From assembly GCA_015069135.1 (NCBI GenBank), contig SVJE01000008.1:37765-101764 (forward strand): 64,000 bases of DNA, in the 5' to 3' direction. Position 1 is the first letter of the stretch. Every line of letters begins with the position of its first letter. Positions 56,915 through 64,000 of this stretch are shown in pieces. The stretch comes from Oscillospiraceae bacterium (GTDB lineage Bacteria; Bacillota; Clostridia; UBA1212; SIG427). The position numbers and the translations under genes were made by a program. Below the pieces are notes generated by a model, which was not told the origin of the DNA, made no database searches, and saw only the letters and a program-made list of their open reading frames with translations.

Positions 56915-57391
56915 TTAGTTTCTTTCTTTAACAACAACTGTAATGTGGCTTGTTTTCTTGTTGATTCTGTTACCACGGCCTCTTGATACAGGCTGCATAC
57001 GCTTGAGCGTAGGACCCTGACCAACATAAGCATCAGCAACATACAAAGAATCAGCATCCAATTCAAAGTTGTTAACTGCATTTGCTTCAGCAGATTTCAA
57101 AAGTTTGAAGATCGGCTCAGAAGCAGCCTTAGGAGTAAATCTTACGATAGCATAAGCTTCCTTAAGGTCTTTACCTTTAATAAGATCCAGAACCAACTTT
57201 ACTTTGCTTGGAGCAATTCTTGTGTAACGAAGAACTGCCTTACCCTGGTCTCTACCAATACCAAGAACTTTACGTTCTTTCTTTGTCAGCAAAGGAGCCT
57301 TGTTGCTTTTTGAATGATATGAATTGTATTTTTCAAGAATCGCTTCTTTATTCTGCAGAAGTTCTTCTTTTGACATAACCTTCTTTTCCAA
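56915..57391 (-). CDS. rplV: 50S ribosomal protein L22 with N-terminal extension; probable TTG start
   Basis: 158 residues if translation starts at the TTG at 57391, which has AAGGAGGG about 7 bases upstream; an ATG at 57376 has only a weak GAAGG two bases before it, and longer frames run into rpsS. The L22 core starts near LRYTRIAPSKVKLVLDLIKG and ends ITVVVKERN. About 48 residues precede it (ELLQNKEAILEKYNSYHSKS and onward), so the protein is longer than the usual 110-115. The long hairpin of L22 lines the exit tunnel. Confidence 0.9.
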   Translation of the reverse strand: MEKKVMSKEELLQNKEAILEKYNSYHSKSNKAPLLTKKERKVLGIGRDQGKAVLRYTRIAPSKVKLVLDLIKGKDLKEAYAIVRFTPKAASEPIFKLLKSAEANAVNNFELDADSLYVADAYVGQGPTLKRMQPVSRGRGNRINKKTSHITVVVKERN

Positions 57392-57407
57392 AGTGATTCC
57401 CTCCTTC

Positions 57408-57689
57408 TTACTTTCTGCCGCTGCCTTTTTCGTTCTTAATATGTCCCTTGAAGGTTCTTGTAGGAGCAAACTCACCGAGTTTGTGTCCAACCATTTCTTC
57501 AGTTACATATACCGGCACATGCTTTCTTCCATCGTGAACAGCAATTGTATGGCCTACAAACTGAGGGAAGATTGTTGATGCACGTGACCAAGTCTTTACT
57601 ACATTTTTCTCGTTAGCTTCATTCATCTTTAAGATTCTCTGCATGAGACGCTCTTCGACGAATGGTCCTTTTTTAACTGATCTACTCAT
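57408..57689 (-). CDS. rpsS: 30S ribosomal protein S19
   Basis: 93 residues: [20 protein letters not shown] and [20 protein letters not shown]. It is in the 30S head beside S13. Confidence 0.98.
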   Translation of the reverse strand: MSRSVKKGPFVEERLMQRILKMNEANEKNVVKTWSRASTIFPQFVGHTIAVHDGRKHVPVYVTEEMVGHKLGEFAPTRTFKGHIKNEKGSGRK

Positions 57690-57706
57690 TGTCTAACCCT
57701 CCTTAA

Positions 57707-58540
57707 TTATTTACCGTTACGACGTCTTACGATATACTTGTCAGAAGCTTTGTTCTTCTTTCTTGTCTTGTAACCCAATGTAGGTTTACCCCAAGGAGTT
57801 ACAGGGCTAGGCATACCGATAGGAGACTTACCTTCACCACCACCGTGTGGGTGATCGTTAGGGTTCATAACAACACCACGAACTGTAGGACGTACGCCCA
57901 TGTGTCTCTTACGACCAGCTTTACCGATCTTAACATTTTCATGGTCTGCGTTACCTACCTGACCGATTGTTGCCTTACAGTCCAGAGTTACCATACGAAC
58001 TTCGCCTGATGCAAGTCTTACCTGTGCGTAACCGTTTTCCTTAGCCATCAACTGAGCGGAAGTACCAGCACTTCTTACCAACTGAGCGCCTTTACCTGGC
58101 TTCATCTCTATGTTGTGGATAACTGTACCCAATGGGATGTTAGCCAAAGGAAGAGCGTTACCTGGCTTAATGTCAGCGTCAGGACCGGATACTACTGTAT
58201 CACCAACGGACAATCCAACAGGATAAATGATGTATCTCTTCTCACCATCAGCATAAGATAACAATGCGATAAATGCACTTCTGTTTGGATCATACTCTAC
58301 AGAAACAACTTTTGCAGGAATTCCGTCTTTATTTCTCTTAAAGTCGATAATTCTGTACTGCTTCTTGTTTCCGCCGCCATGGTGACGAACTGTAATCTTA
58401 CCGTAGGAGTTACGACCTGCGTTCTTCTTTACAGATGTCATCAAAGACTTAATATTGCTCTTGCCGGTAATTTCCTCAAAAGCTGAAACAGTCATTCCTC
58501 TGAGGCCGGGAGTTGTAGGATTATACTTCTTAATAGCCAT
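57707..58540 (-). CDS. rplB: 50S ribosomal protein L2
   Basis: 277 residues: [20 protein letters not shown], the RNA-binding OB domain and the catalytic-centre region [19 protein letters not shown] with its conserved His. L2 is needed for subunit joining and peptidyl transfer. Confidence 0.99.
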   Translation of the reverse strand: MAIKKYNPTTPGLRGMTVSAFEEITGKSNIKSLMTSVKKNAGRNSYGKITVRHHGGGNKKQYRIIDFKRNKDGIPAKVVSVEYDPNRSAFIALLSYADGEKRYIIYPVGLSVGDTVVSGPDADIKPGNALPLANIPLGTVIHNIEMKPGKGAQLVRSAGTSAQLMAKENGYAQVRLASGEVRMVTLDCKATIGQVGNADHENVKIGKAGRKRHMGVRPTVRGVVMNPNDHPHGGGEGKSPIGMPSPVTPWGKPTLGYKTRKKNKASDKYIVRRRNGK

Positions 58541-58557
58541 TTCCTTTTTCCTCCTTC

Positions 58558-58920
58558 TTACTGTGTGAAGCCGAATTCATCAATTGAATTCTTGTACTTC
58601 TTAGCGGATGTAGCTTTCTTTCCGCCTGCAGTCAAATATTCTTCAGCCTTAGGATCTGTATCGATCTTAACAATAGCCTTCTTCCATCTGTTGGTGTATC
58701 CAACTGCTGCACCGCTTGCCTGTCTCTGGATTCTCTTCTTACCGTCAAATCTTGCTGTGTTTACAGAAAGAACCTTTACGTTGAAAAGATCTTCAACAGC
58801 TTTCTTAATGTCAATTTTTGTTGCTCTGATATCTACAACAAAAGCATACTTACCCTCTGCTACCAAATCAGTTGTTTTTTCTGTGATATAAGGGCGGACA
58901 ATGATATCATATTTATTCAT
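58558..58920 (-). CDS. rplW: 50S ribosomal protein L23, with C-terminal extension
   Basis: 120 residues. The core [20 protein letters not shown] and [20 protein letters not shown] is normal; most L23 end near 96-100, but here about 20 more residues follow ([20 protein letters not shown]). L23 is the docking site of trigger factor and SRP. Its ATG overlaps the end of rplD. Confidence 0.96.
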   Translation of the reverse strand: MNKYDIIVRPYITEKTTDLVAEGKYAFVVDIRATKIDIKKAVEDLFNVKVLSVNTARFDGKKRIQRQASGAAVGYTNRWKKAIVKIDTDPKAEEYLTAGGKKATSAKKYKNSIDEFGFTQ

Positions 58921-59543
58921 TATGCATACACCTCCGAAACTTTTGCAAGAGCATCCTTAGTGATAATGAACTTGTTATACTTAAGAATGTCGTAAACATT
59001 AATTGTGTTTACACCTGCAGTTGCAATTCCCTTGATGTTTCTTGCAGATTTAACAACGTTCTGATCGTTATCAGCAATAACAACCAATGCTGTGTCTGCA
59101 ACACCCAGGTTCTTAAGAACATTTACCATGTTCTTTGTTTTGATTTCGTCAAAGCAGAGCTTATCCAATACGATAACTGCTTCTTCCTGAGCTTTAGAAG
59201 CCAAAGAAGACTTTAATGCCAGTCTCTTAACCTTCTTAGGCAAAGTGTAGCTGTAGTCTCTTGGAGATGGTCCAAAGATGATACCACCCTTAATCCACTG
59301 AGCAGCTCTTGTGCTACCCTGTCTTGCTCTACCAGTACCCTTCTGTCTGTAAGGTTTCTTACCGCCACCGGATACCTGACTGCGTCCTTTAACGGAATGA
59401 GTTCCCTGACGCTTGTTAGCCAGCTGATTCTTAACAGCTGCATGCATTACTGCTTCGTTTACTTCGATACCGAAAATAGCGGCATCCAACTCGATTTCAC
59501 CTACAACCTTACCGGTCATATCATAAACATTAGTTTTCAGCAT
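58920..59543 (-). CDS. rplD: 50S ribosomal protein L4
   Basis: 207 residues: the extended loop GGGKKPYRQKGTGRARQGST and the globular domain. L4 lines the exit tunnel and represses the S10 operon in some bacteria, which is of interest given the structured leader at 60.6-60.9 kb. Confidence 0.98.
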   Translation of the reverse strand: MLKTNVYDMTGKVVGEIELDAAIFGIEVNEAVMHAAVKNQLANKRQGTHSVKGRSQVSGGGKKPYRQKGTGRARQGSTRAAQWIKGGIIFGPSPRDYSYTLPKKVKRLALKSSLASKAQEEAVIVLDKLCFDEIKTKNMVNVLKNLGVADTALVVIADNDQNVVKSARNIKGIATAGVNTINVYDILKYNKFIITKDALAKVSEVYA

Positions 59544-59563
59544 ATCAGTCGTCCTCCTTCCAA

Positions 59564-60196
59564 TTATTTCTTAACTGTTTCTCTGATTTCAAGCAAGCTG
59601 CCCTTTGGTCCTGGTACAGCACCCTTGATAAGGAGAAGATTTCTTTCAGCATCTACTTTAACAACATGCAGATTCTGAACTGTTACTCTTTCAGCACCCA
59701 TGTGGCCTGCCATCTTCTTCCCCTTGAAAACTTTACCAGGGTCAGTGTTAGCACCCATAGAACCATTACCTCTGTGGTATTTAGAACCGTGGCTCTTAGG
59801 ACCGATTTTCATGCCGTGTCTCTTAATAGGACCAGCATAGCCCTTACCCTTAGAAGTACCGCTGATGTCTACATAGTCATCATCCTGGAACATGTCAGCA
59901 ACGCTGATTGTCTGTCCTACTTCATAGCCGGAAATATCATCTGGTCTGAACTCTCTCAAGTACTTGTAACCATCCATTTCCAATTTGTCAAAAAGACCTT
60001 TTTCTGGCTTGTTGAGTTTCTCTTTGTTCTTAGAAACGTAAGCCAACTTAACTGCCTCGTAATCGTCTGTTTCAATTGTTTTCTTCTGAACGATTGCACA
60101 AGGGCCTGCTTCAACTACGGTTACGGGAACACAGGTACCGTCTGCCTGGAAGATTTGTGTCATACCGACTTTAGTTCCCAAAATAAACTTCTTCAT
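59564..60196 (-). CDS. rplC: 50S ribosomal protein L3
   Basis: 210 residues: MKKFILGTKVGMTQIFQADG, the loop region KRHGMKIGPKSHGSKYHRGN and the C-terminal barrel. L3 is an early 50S assembly protein that reaches the peptidyl-transferase centre. Confidence 0.98.
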   Translation of the reverse strand: MKKFILGTKVGMTQIFQADGTCVPVTVVEAGPCAIVQKKTIETDDYEAVKLAYVSKNKEKLNKPEKGLFDKLEMDGYKYLREFRPDDISGYEVGQTISVADMFQDDDYVDISGTSKGKGYAGPIKRHGMKIGPKSHGSKYHRGNGSMGANTDPGKVFKGKKMAGHMGAERVTVQNLHVVKVDAERNLLLIKGAVPGPKGSLLEIRETVKK

Positions 60197-60265
60197 CTTT
60201 CTTTCCTCCTGTTGGTTATTGGTTCACAAATAAGTCTGCGAACATGACCGCCTTACGGCTACAGC

Positions 60266-60583
60266 TTACTGCTGTACTTTAATCTCAATATCTACACCTG
60301 CTGGTAAGTCAAGACGCATTAAAGCATCAATTGTCTTAGGAGTAGGCATCAATATGTCGATCAATCTCTTGTGAGTTCTCATCTCGAACTGCTCTCTTGC
60401 ATCCTTATACTTATGTGGAGCACGCAAGATTGTTACGATTTCCTTCTCTGTTGGGAGTGGCACTGGTCCGGACACTGAAGCACCAGTTCTCTTAGCTGTG
60501 TCAACAATGTTCTGTGCTGCCTGATCCAAAAGCTGGAAGTCATAAGCCTTCAATTTGATTCTCATTTTCTGATTAGTTGCCAT
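60266..60583 (-). CDS. rpsJ: 30S ribosomal protein S10
   Basis: 105 residues: [20 protein letters not shown] and [21 protein letters not shown]10 (NusE) also joins NusB in antitermination. It is the first gene of the S10-spc-alpha cluster. Confidence 0.98.
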   Translation of the reverse strand: MATNQKMRIKLKAYDFQLLDQAAQNIVDTAKRTGASVSGPVPLPTEKEIVTILRAPHKYKDAREQFEMRTHKRLIDILMPTPKTIDALMRLDLPAGVDIEIKVQQ

Positions 60584-60870
60584 ACATAATCCTCACTTTC
60601 TAATGTGGCTTTTCGCCATCATCTTGGTTTGTTGTTACGTACAACAATCATTGTACACCATGTCGTGCGTTTCATTCAGTCCCAATAAAAAAACCAAATT
60701 GAAATATCCGTCTCAAGGCGGATTTCAACCTGGACCCAGTACCAAAGGTAACGTACATCATTTAGTACAGTGACTTGTCGCCCGGTTTCATGAATCGGAC
60801 ATTCTCCGCATGAGTTACCTACCTCTTACGTGTAGCAATCTCCTGCATCATCGTCTGTCAGGTCACAACG
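60584..60870 (-). promoter_or_regulatory. Structured leader of the S10-spc-alpha transcript
   Basis: About 285 bases between the promoter and rpsJ hold no gene. Several pairings can be drawn: the attenuator at 60687-60728, GTACAA/TTGTAC near 60640-60655, and a small TGGC-GAAAA-GCCA hairpin near the 3' end (60607-60619). The length and structure suggest regulation of the operon through the leader, for example by a ribosomal protein, but no known leader class was recognised. Confidence 0.6.
60687..60728 (-). terminator. Attenuator-like terminator in the S10 leader
   Basis: Leftward hairpin TTGAAATCCG / CGGATATTTCAA (two-base bulge) followed by TTTGG and seven T, located about 100 bases before rpsJ. 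Confidence 0.7.
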
Positions 60871-60876
60871 TGAATC

Positions 60877-60905
60877 ATTATATCCCTTTTCTACAACGAT
60901 TTCAA
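60877..60905 (-). promoter_or_regulatory. S10-spc-alpha operon promoter
   Basis: Leftward TTGAAA (60900-60905), 17-bp spacer, TATAAT (60877-60882). An A/T-rich stretch directly upstream (60906-60960) could act as an UP element. It appears to be the main promoter of the ~30-gene cluster down to rplQ. Confidence 0.85.
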
Positions 60906-60966
60906 GTCACTATACCAACGAGTTTATTAACTTTTTGTTAACTGTGTTTTCGGTAAAAAATCATCA

Positions 60967-62580
60967 TTATTTTACCAAAACAACAACATTTTTGCCATCT
61001 TCCACAATGTAATCACCAGATATTGTGTCTCCCACCTGAACAAAAGGAAGTTTGATACTGGTATTAATATCTGCAATATATATACTTCCACCTATTTCCA
61101 TATAATAAATCGAGTTTCCATTCACTACGGCAGAAGAAATTTTATCTACAACTCCGTTAAATTCCTTTATATCAGATTCCACTTTATTATTCTCACCTTC
61201 TGCAGGTGCTCCTAATAATCTTCTGTATTCTTTTTCAGCACCTTCAATTGTATCAGCCACACCAACTATCTGATAGTTAGATACTGAAACAAAGGAATAG
61301 GCTTTTACAAGACCGGCATTATCTTTAAGACTTATAAAATACGAAGGTTTATCTGCCACATTAACCAGAATCGGGAATGTAGCCTCATAGCCCTTCTCCT
61401 GTATCATACCTTCTGCAGAGTCCATTGCCGAATATTCAGAAGCACCATTTATTGAATAGGTCTTACTTTCTTTAGTTCTCATATTTACCAAAATAAAACC
61501 GATGTTTGAATTATCAGATGCCACACTGGTTATACCGGTAAAAAGCCATACATCATCGTTAAGTGCCAGATAGTTATATCCTTCAGATGTCTGTACAACA
61601 TTTTTCTGTGCGAATATGGAATTCCAGTAACCGTTTTTCAAAGATCCCCAGTTATTAGCCTGCTCTAGTACTAAATCAGCAGAATAAACTCTGTCAATCC
61701 AAGTGGGTACTTTGGAAATTTTGTAATCTGTCATTTCACCTGTAACAGCATCCACCAGAATGATACCATCTATATCCTTACCACCAATAAAACCAATTGT
61801 ATATTTATAATATGAAAGAACCCAATAAGGATGTCCTTCATCATTTATTTCAAAAGATGTTTCCGCAAATATTTTAGTTGGATACGCAAACCTTACATGA
61901 CGATCCAGATATCTGAAGAAAAACTCACTGGGAGAATACTTTATTCCTTCTTCAAGCTTTACAAGCTCTGTATTTTGAGTTGCCATATCAATCATAACAT
62001 AATAAGGAATGCCCTTGGACTGATTTGTCAGCCATTTCAATATACCGTTATACTGAAGTGGCGACACTCTATAAGGAGCTTCTTTATAATTTATCTGGGT
62101 ATAATAATCAGAAACATTAAACTGAGAAACCAGTTCAACTACTTCTCCAAGTTTGGTGCTGCCAAGCCTTTCTGCTGTACTTCTGTCAACCACAGGAATT
62201 TTTGAAAAAGGTATTTCTGCAATATCTTTACTGAATTCGGCTTCAGTAACAGTTAACATTTTCTGATAGTCAAATGCATTAAATAGCTTTGATGAAGAAA
62301 CTACAATTGCAACTGATATAATAAGAAAAGCACTTCCTGCAACAATAATACCTATCTTCAGTTTTTTACCTAAGCTTTTAACATCTATTTTTTTGTCAAC
62401 AATCTGTATAGGTGCATTTCTGGTCCACTTAAAGCAAAGGACTGCATAAACCACTGCTATTAAAAACAGCATAAACCAAAAGCTACCATCTCTCACATTG
62501 ATAGCGGGTAATGCAATATAGAAATACAACAATCCCACAACAAGAGCAATTATTCCCGGTAAAATATACTTCTTAAACAT
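60967..62580 (-). CDS. Membrane protein of unknown function with large extracytoplasmic part
   Basis: 537 residues. Three hydrophobic segments lie in the first 95 residues (about 5-26, 33-50, 73-94), followed by about 440 residues predicted outside. The outer part contains PepSY-like stretches (GGKDIDGIILVDAVTGEMTD; NIGFILVNMRTKESKTYSIN) and ends in about 65 residues that look like an OB-type beta barrel (IADINTSIKLPFVQVGDTIS). No enzyme motif was seen. It is the last gene of a leftward unit with a PHP phosphoesterase and 5-formyl-THF cyclo-ligase, 10 bases behind the former. Function unknown. Confidence 0.8.
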   Translation of the reverse strand: MFKKYILPGIIALVVGLLYFYIALPAINVRDGSFWFMLFLIAVVYAVLCFKWTRNAPIQIVDKKIDVKSLGKKLKIGIIVAGSAFLIISVAIVVSSSKLFNAFDYQKMLTVTEAEFSKDIAEIPFSKIPVVDRSTAERLGSTKLGEVVELVSQFNVSDYYTQINYKEAPYRVSPLQYNGILKWLTNQSKGIPYYVMIDMATQNTELVKLEEGIKYSPSEFFFRYLDRHVRFAYPTKIFAETSFEINDEGHPYWVLSYYKYTIGFIGGKDIDGIILVDAVTGEMTDYKISKVPTWIDRVYSADLVLEQANNWGSLKNGYWNSIFAQKNVVQTSEGYNYLALNDDVWLFTGITSVASDNSNIGFILVNMRTKESKTYSINGASEYSAMDSAEGMIQEKGYEATFPILVNVADKPSYFISLKDNAGLVKAYSFVSVSNYQIVGVADTIEGAEKEYRRLLGAPAEGENNKVESDIKEFNGVVDKISSAVVNGNSIYYMEIGGSIYIADINTSIKLPFVQVGDTISGDYIVEDGKNVVVLVK

Positions 62581-62590
62581 AAAAAACTCC

Positions 62591-63256
62591 TTAAACTATA
62601 AAATCAGGATAACTAAATCCTTTTTCTTCTATAAAACTACAAGCCAGCTTAATTCTTTTAACATCATAATCTTTAAGAGCATGTGTGTCAAATCCAACAG
62701 ATAACTTAATACCACTTTCTTTTACATGCATTTGCTGCTGTGCTGATGTCATCAGATTTTTACAATACTGATGTTCTCTGAAACCATGTATTTCGTCCAT
62801 ATTCATATTCAGCTCCCAGAATATATTATTATCAGCCCAAAGCTTTATAACATCCACGCCTTCTTTTTCGGATAAAGAAAAACCATCAAGATGGGCAATT
62901 CCCACAGGACATTTTACAAAGTTCCTGAATTTAACCATATCCTCTGTAGAAACAATGCCTGTATAATATTCAAATAAGCAATAATCAAATGGTGCCAAAT
63001 CATCAGGCTGTAAGCCAGCCGGATCAATAAATGAATACTCTATTCCACAAAGAATTTTGATTCTACCTTTATACTTTTCCCGCAATTCATATACAGAATT
63101 ACGATATTCATCTAATTTTTCTTTAGAAATCCAATAATTATGATCTGAAATCCCTAAAACATCCACTCCACACTTAACTGCATTTTCAGTTAACTCCTCT
63201 AATGTATTGCTGCCATCCCTGCTCCATGTGCTGTGATTATGTAAATCAATAATCAT
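62591..63256 (-). CDS. PHP-domain phosphoesterase
   Basis: 221 residues. Metal-site motifs of the PHP family: DLHNHSTWSRDG, GISDHNY, CGIEYSF, AHLDGFS and VGFDTHAL. PHP proteins are trinuclear metal phosphoesterases; relatives include histidinol phosphatase and nucleotide or oligonucleotide hydrolases. The substrate cannot be told. It overlaps the upstream gene by four bases. Confidence 0.88.
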   Translation of the reverse strand: MIIDLHNHSTWSRDGSNTLEELTENAVKCGVDVLGISDHNYWISKEKLDEYRNSVYELREKYKGRIKILCGIEYSFIDPAGLQPDDLAPFDYCLFEYYTGIVSTEDMVKFRNFVKCPVGIAHLDGFSLSEKEGVDVIKLWADNNIFWELNMNMDEIHGFREHQYCKNLMTSAQQQMHVKESGIKLSVGFDTHALKDYDVKRIKLACSFIEEKGFSYPDFIV

Positions 63257-63810
63257 CTGGTATATTCCTTTCCGTCCGGTAAAATAACAACATCAGGACA
63301 TATATCGTACCTGTCATTTTCAATTTCGTCAAATACCTGAAACTGAAAAGCCGGTGCAATCTTCATAAAGTTACATTTATCTTCTAAATATCTGTCATAA
63401 CAACCGGCCCCATAACCTGCTCTATGGCATTTAGTATCAAAAGCCACCCCTGGCATAATCATAAGTGTTTTTTCATCCGGTAAAACAACCTGCGTTCTTT
63501 CAGGTTCAGCAATCCCCATATATCCAGGTATAAGTTTCTCAAGACTTTCAACCCTGTAAAATGTCATCTCTTTCTTTACAGTTACAGGCAGAGCAAGAGT
63601 TTTTCCTGACTCAAGAATCTTTTTCATCAGATAAAATGTATCTACCTCACCTCTCACTGATGCATAGCACATAATCTTTGATGCTTTGGTAAAATATTCA
63701 GACTGTAAAATACAATCTGCTATTTTCTTACTTTCATCTTTCAGAAATTCAGGAGATAAACCAGCTCTTTTTTCTTTTATTATTTTTCTTGCTTCTTTCT
63801 TACTAATCAT
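63253..63810 (-). CDS. 5-formyltetrahydrofolate cyclo-ligase
   Basis: 185 residues, full length. The ATP-binding end motif GYGAGCYDRYL and the N-terminal basic helix KKEARKIIKEKRAGLS are typical; PGVAFD is also seen. It converts 5-formyl-THF to 5,10-methenyl-THF with ATP. No ribosome binding site precedes the ATG, and the promoter found would leave an almost leaderless mRNA. Confidence 0.92.
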   Translation of the reverse strand: MISKKEARKIIKEKRAGLSPEFLKDESKKIADCILQSEYFTKASKIMCYASVRGEVDTFYLMKKILESGKTLALPVTVKKEMTFYRVESLEKLIPGYMGIAEPERTQVVLPDEKTLMIMPGVAFDTKCHRAGYGAGCYDRYLEDKCNFMKIAPAFQFQVFDEIENDRYDICPDVVILPDGKEYTR

Positions 63811-63819
63811 AATATTGAT

Positions 63820-63847
63820 ATTCTAACACAAAATAAAATAAAAACAA
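63820..63847 (-). promoter_or_regulatory. Promoter of the cyclo-ligase/PHP/membrane-protein unit
   Basis: Leftward TTGTTT (63842-63847), 16-bp spacer ending TGT (extended -10), TAGAAT (63820-63825). The start site would fall within a few bases of the ATG at 63810. Confidence 0.6.
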
Positions 63848-63849
63848 CA

Positions 63850-63885
63850 AAAAAAGAAAGCTCCCTGCTTTTAGCAAAGAGCTTC
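63850..63885 (-). terminator. rRNA operon terminator
   Basis: Leftward hairpin GGAAGCTC ... GAGCTTTC with an inner TGCT/AGCA pairing, followed by TTTTTTT, 9 bases after the 5S 3' end. Confidence 0.92.
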
Positions 63886-63893
63886 CATATATA

Positions 63894-64000
63894 TCCGGCA
63901 GCTACATATTTTCACAGGTCGTCACCAACCAACTATCGTCTGCATTAGAGAGCTTAACTTCTGTGTTCGGCATGGGAACAGGTGTGGCCTCTCCATTATC
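63894..64000 (-). rRNA. rrf: 5S ribosomal RNA, 3' part (cut by the window end)
   Basis: The complement holds the conserved 5S core: ACACCTGTTCCCATGCCGAA, CACAGAAGTTAAGCTC and TGGTTGGTGACGACC, ending GTAGCTGCCGGA. About 107 bases are seen; roughly ten more at the 5' end lie outside the window. It marks the end of an rRNA operon transcribed leftward. Confidence 0.97.

Overview
The window is a stretch of low-GC chromosome that reads like a Firmicute of class Clostridia, most probably a Lachnospiraceae-type anaerobe. The support is pyruvate:ferredoxin oxidoreductase, a HemZ-type radical SAM protein, an ECF transporter, zinc-ribbon S4/S14/L36, a sporulation SigK, ZapA, glycolipid glycosyltransferases of the low-GC type, A+G-rich ribosome binding sites and many consensus sigma-A promoters (TTGnnn-N16-18-TATAAT-like). 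This placement is an inference from gene content; no marker was compared with a database. Nearly everything is core chromosome. I see no insertion sequence, prophage, CRISPR array or tRNA gene.

Layout. 1-7.3 kb: a membrane-bound LuxR-type regulator, then a leftward Lrp regulator/aminotransferase/hisF operon and a monocistronic nifJ. 7.5-10.3 kb: two rightward genes for unusual membrane proteins, one a Pro/Thr-rich single-pass protein and the other a PP2C-family phosphatase with a Pro/Thr/Glu-rich tail and an altered active site. 10.8-17.7 kb: leftward recJ-relA-dtd-MBL hydrolase-hemZ, preceded by rpsU. 17.9-21.7 kb: a solitary prepilin peptidase and xylAB. 21.9-22.1 kb: a dense DnaA-box cluster. 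22.2-26.2 kb: two glycolipid glycosyltransferases, a broken matrixin-type metalloprotease and a lipoprotein with a repeated motif. 26.3-34.4 kb: tsaD, uppP, clpX, clpP, tig, metG and a cohesin-like lipoprotein, all leftward. 34.5-37.0 kb: sigK, maf and a CDF cation exporter. 37.0-37.4 kb: an array of five related stem-loops containing a 105-bp tandem duplication. 37.4-42.3 kb: two U32 proteins (tRNA/rRNA hydroxylation families), zapA, dut and a divergent ispF-like gene. 42.3-60.9 kb: the ECF transporter module followed upstream by the full S10-spc-alpha cluster, read leftward from one strong promoter with a structured leader at 60.6-60.9 kb. 61.0-63.8 kb: an unknown membrane protein, a PHP phosphoesterase and 5-formyl-THF cyclo-ligase. 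63.9-64.0 kb: the 3' part of a 5S rRNA gene with its terminator, so an rRNA operon enters from the right.

The genes are mainly growth functions: translation (S10-spc-alpha, rpsU, metG, dtd, tsaD, map), protein quality control (tig-clpP-clpX), stringent response and repair (relA, recJ), envelope lipids (uppP, glycosyltransferases) and central metabolism (nifJ, xylAB). The least explained material is the PP2C/Pro-Thr protein pair, the DnaA-box cluster distant from any visible dnaA, the stem-loop array at 37 kb, the motif arrays at 10.6 and 18.6 kb, and the lipoprotein beside a protease remnant. Several gene starts were moved inward from the longest open frame because a ribosome binding site or promoter decides them; this is stated in each entry.
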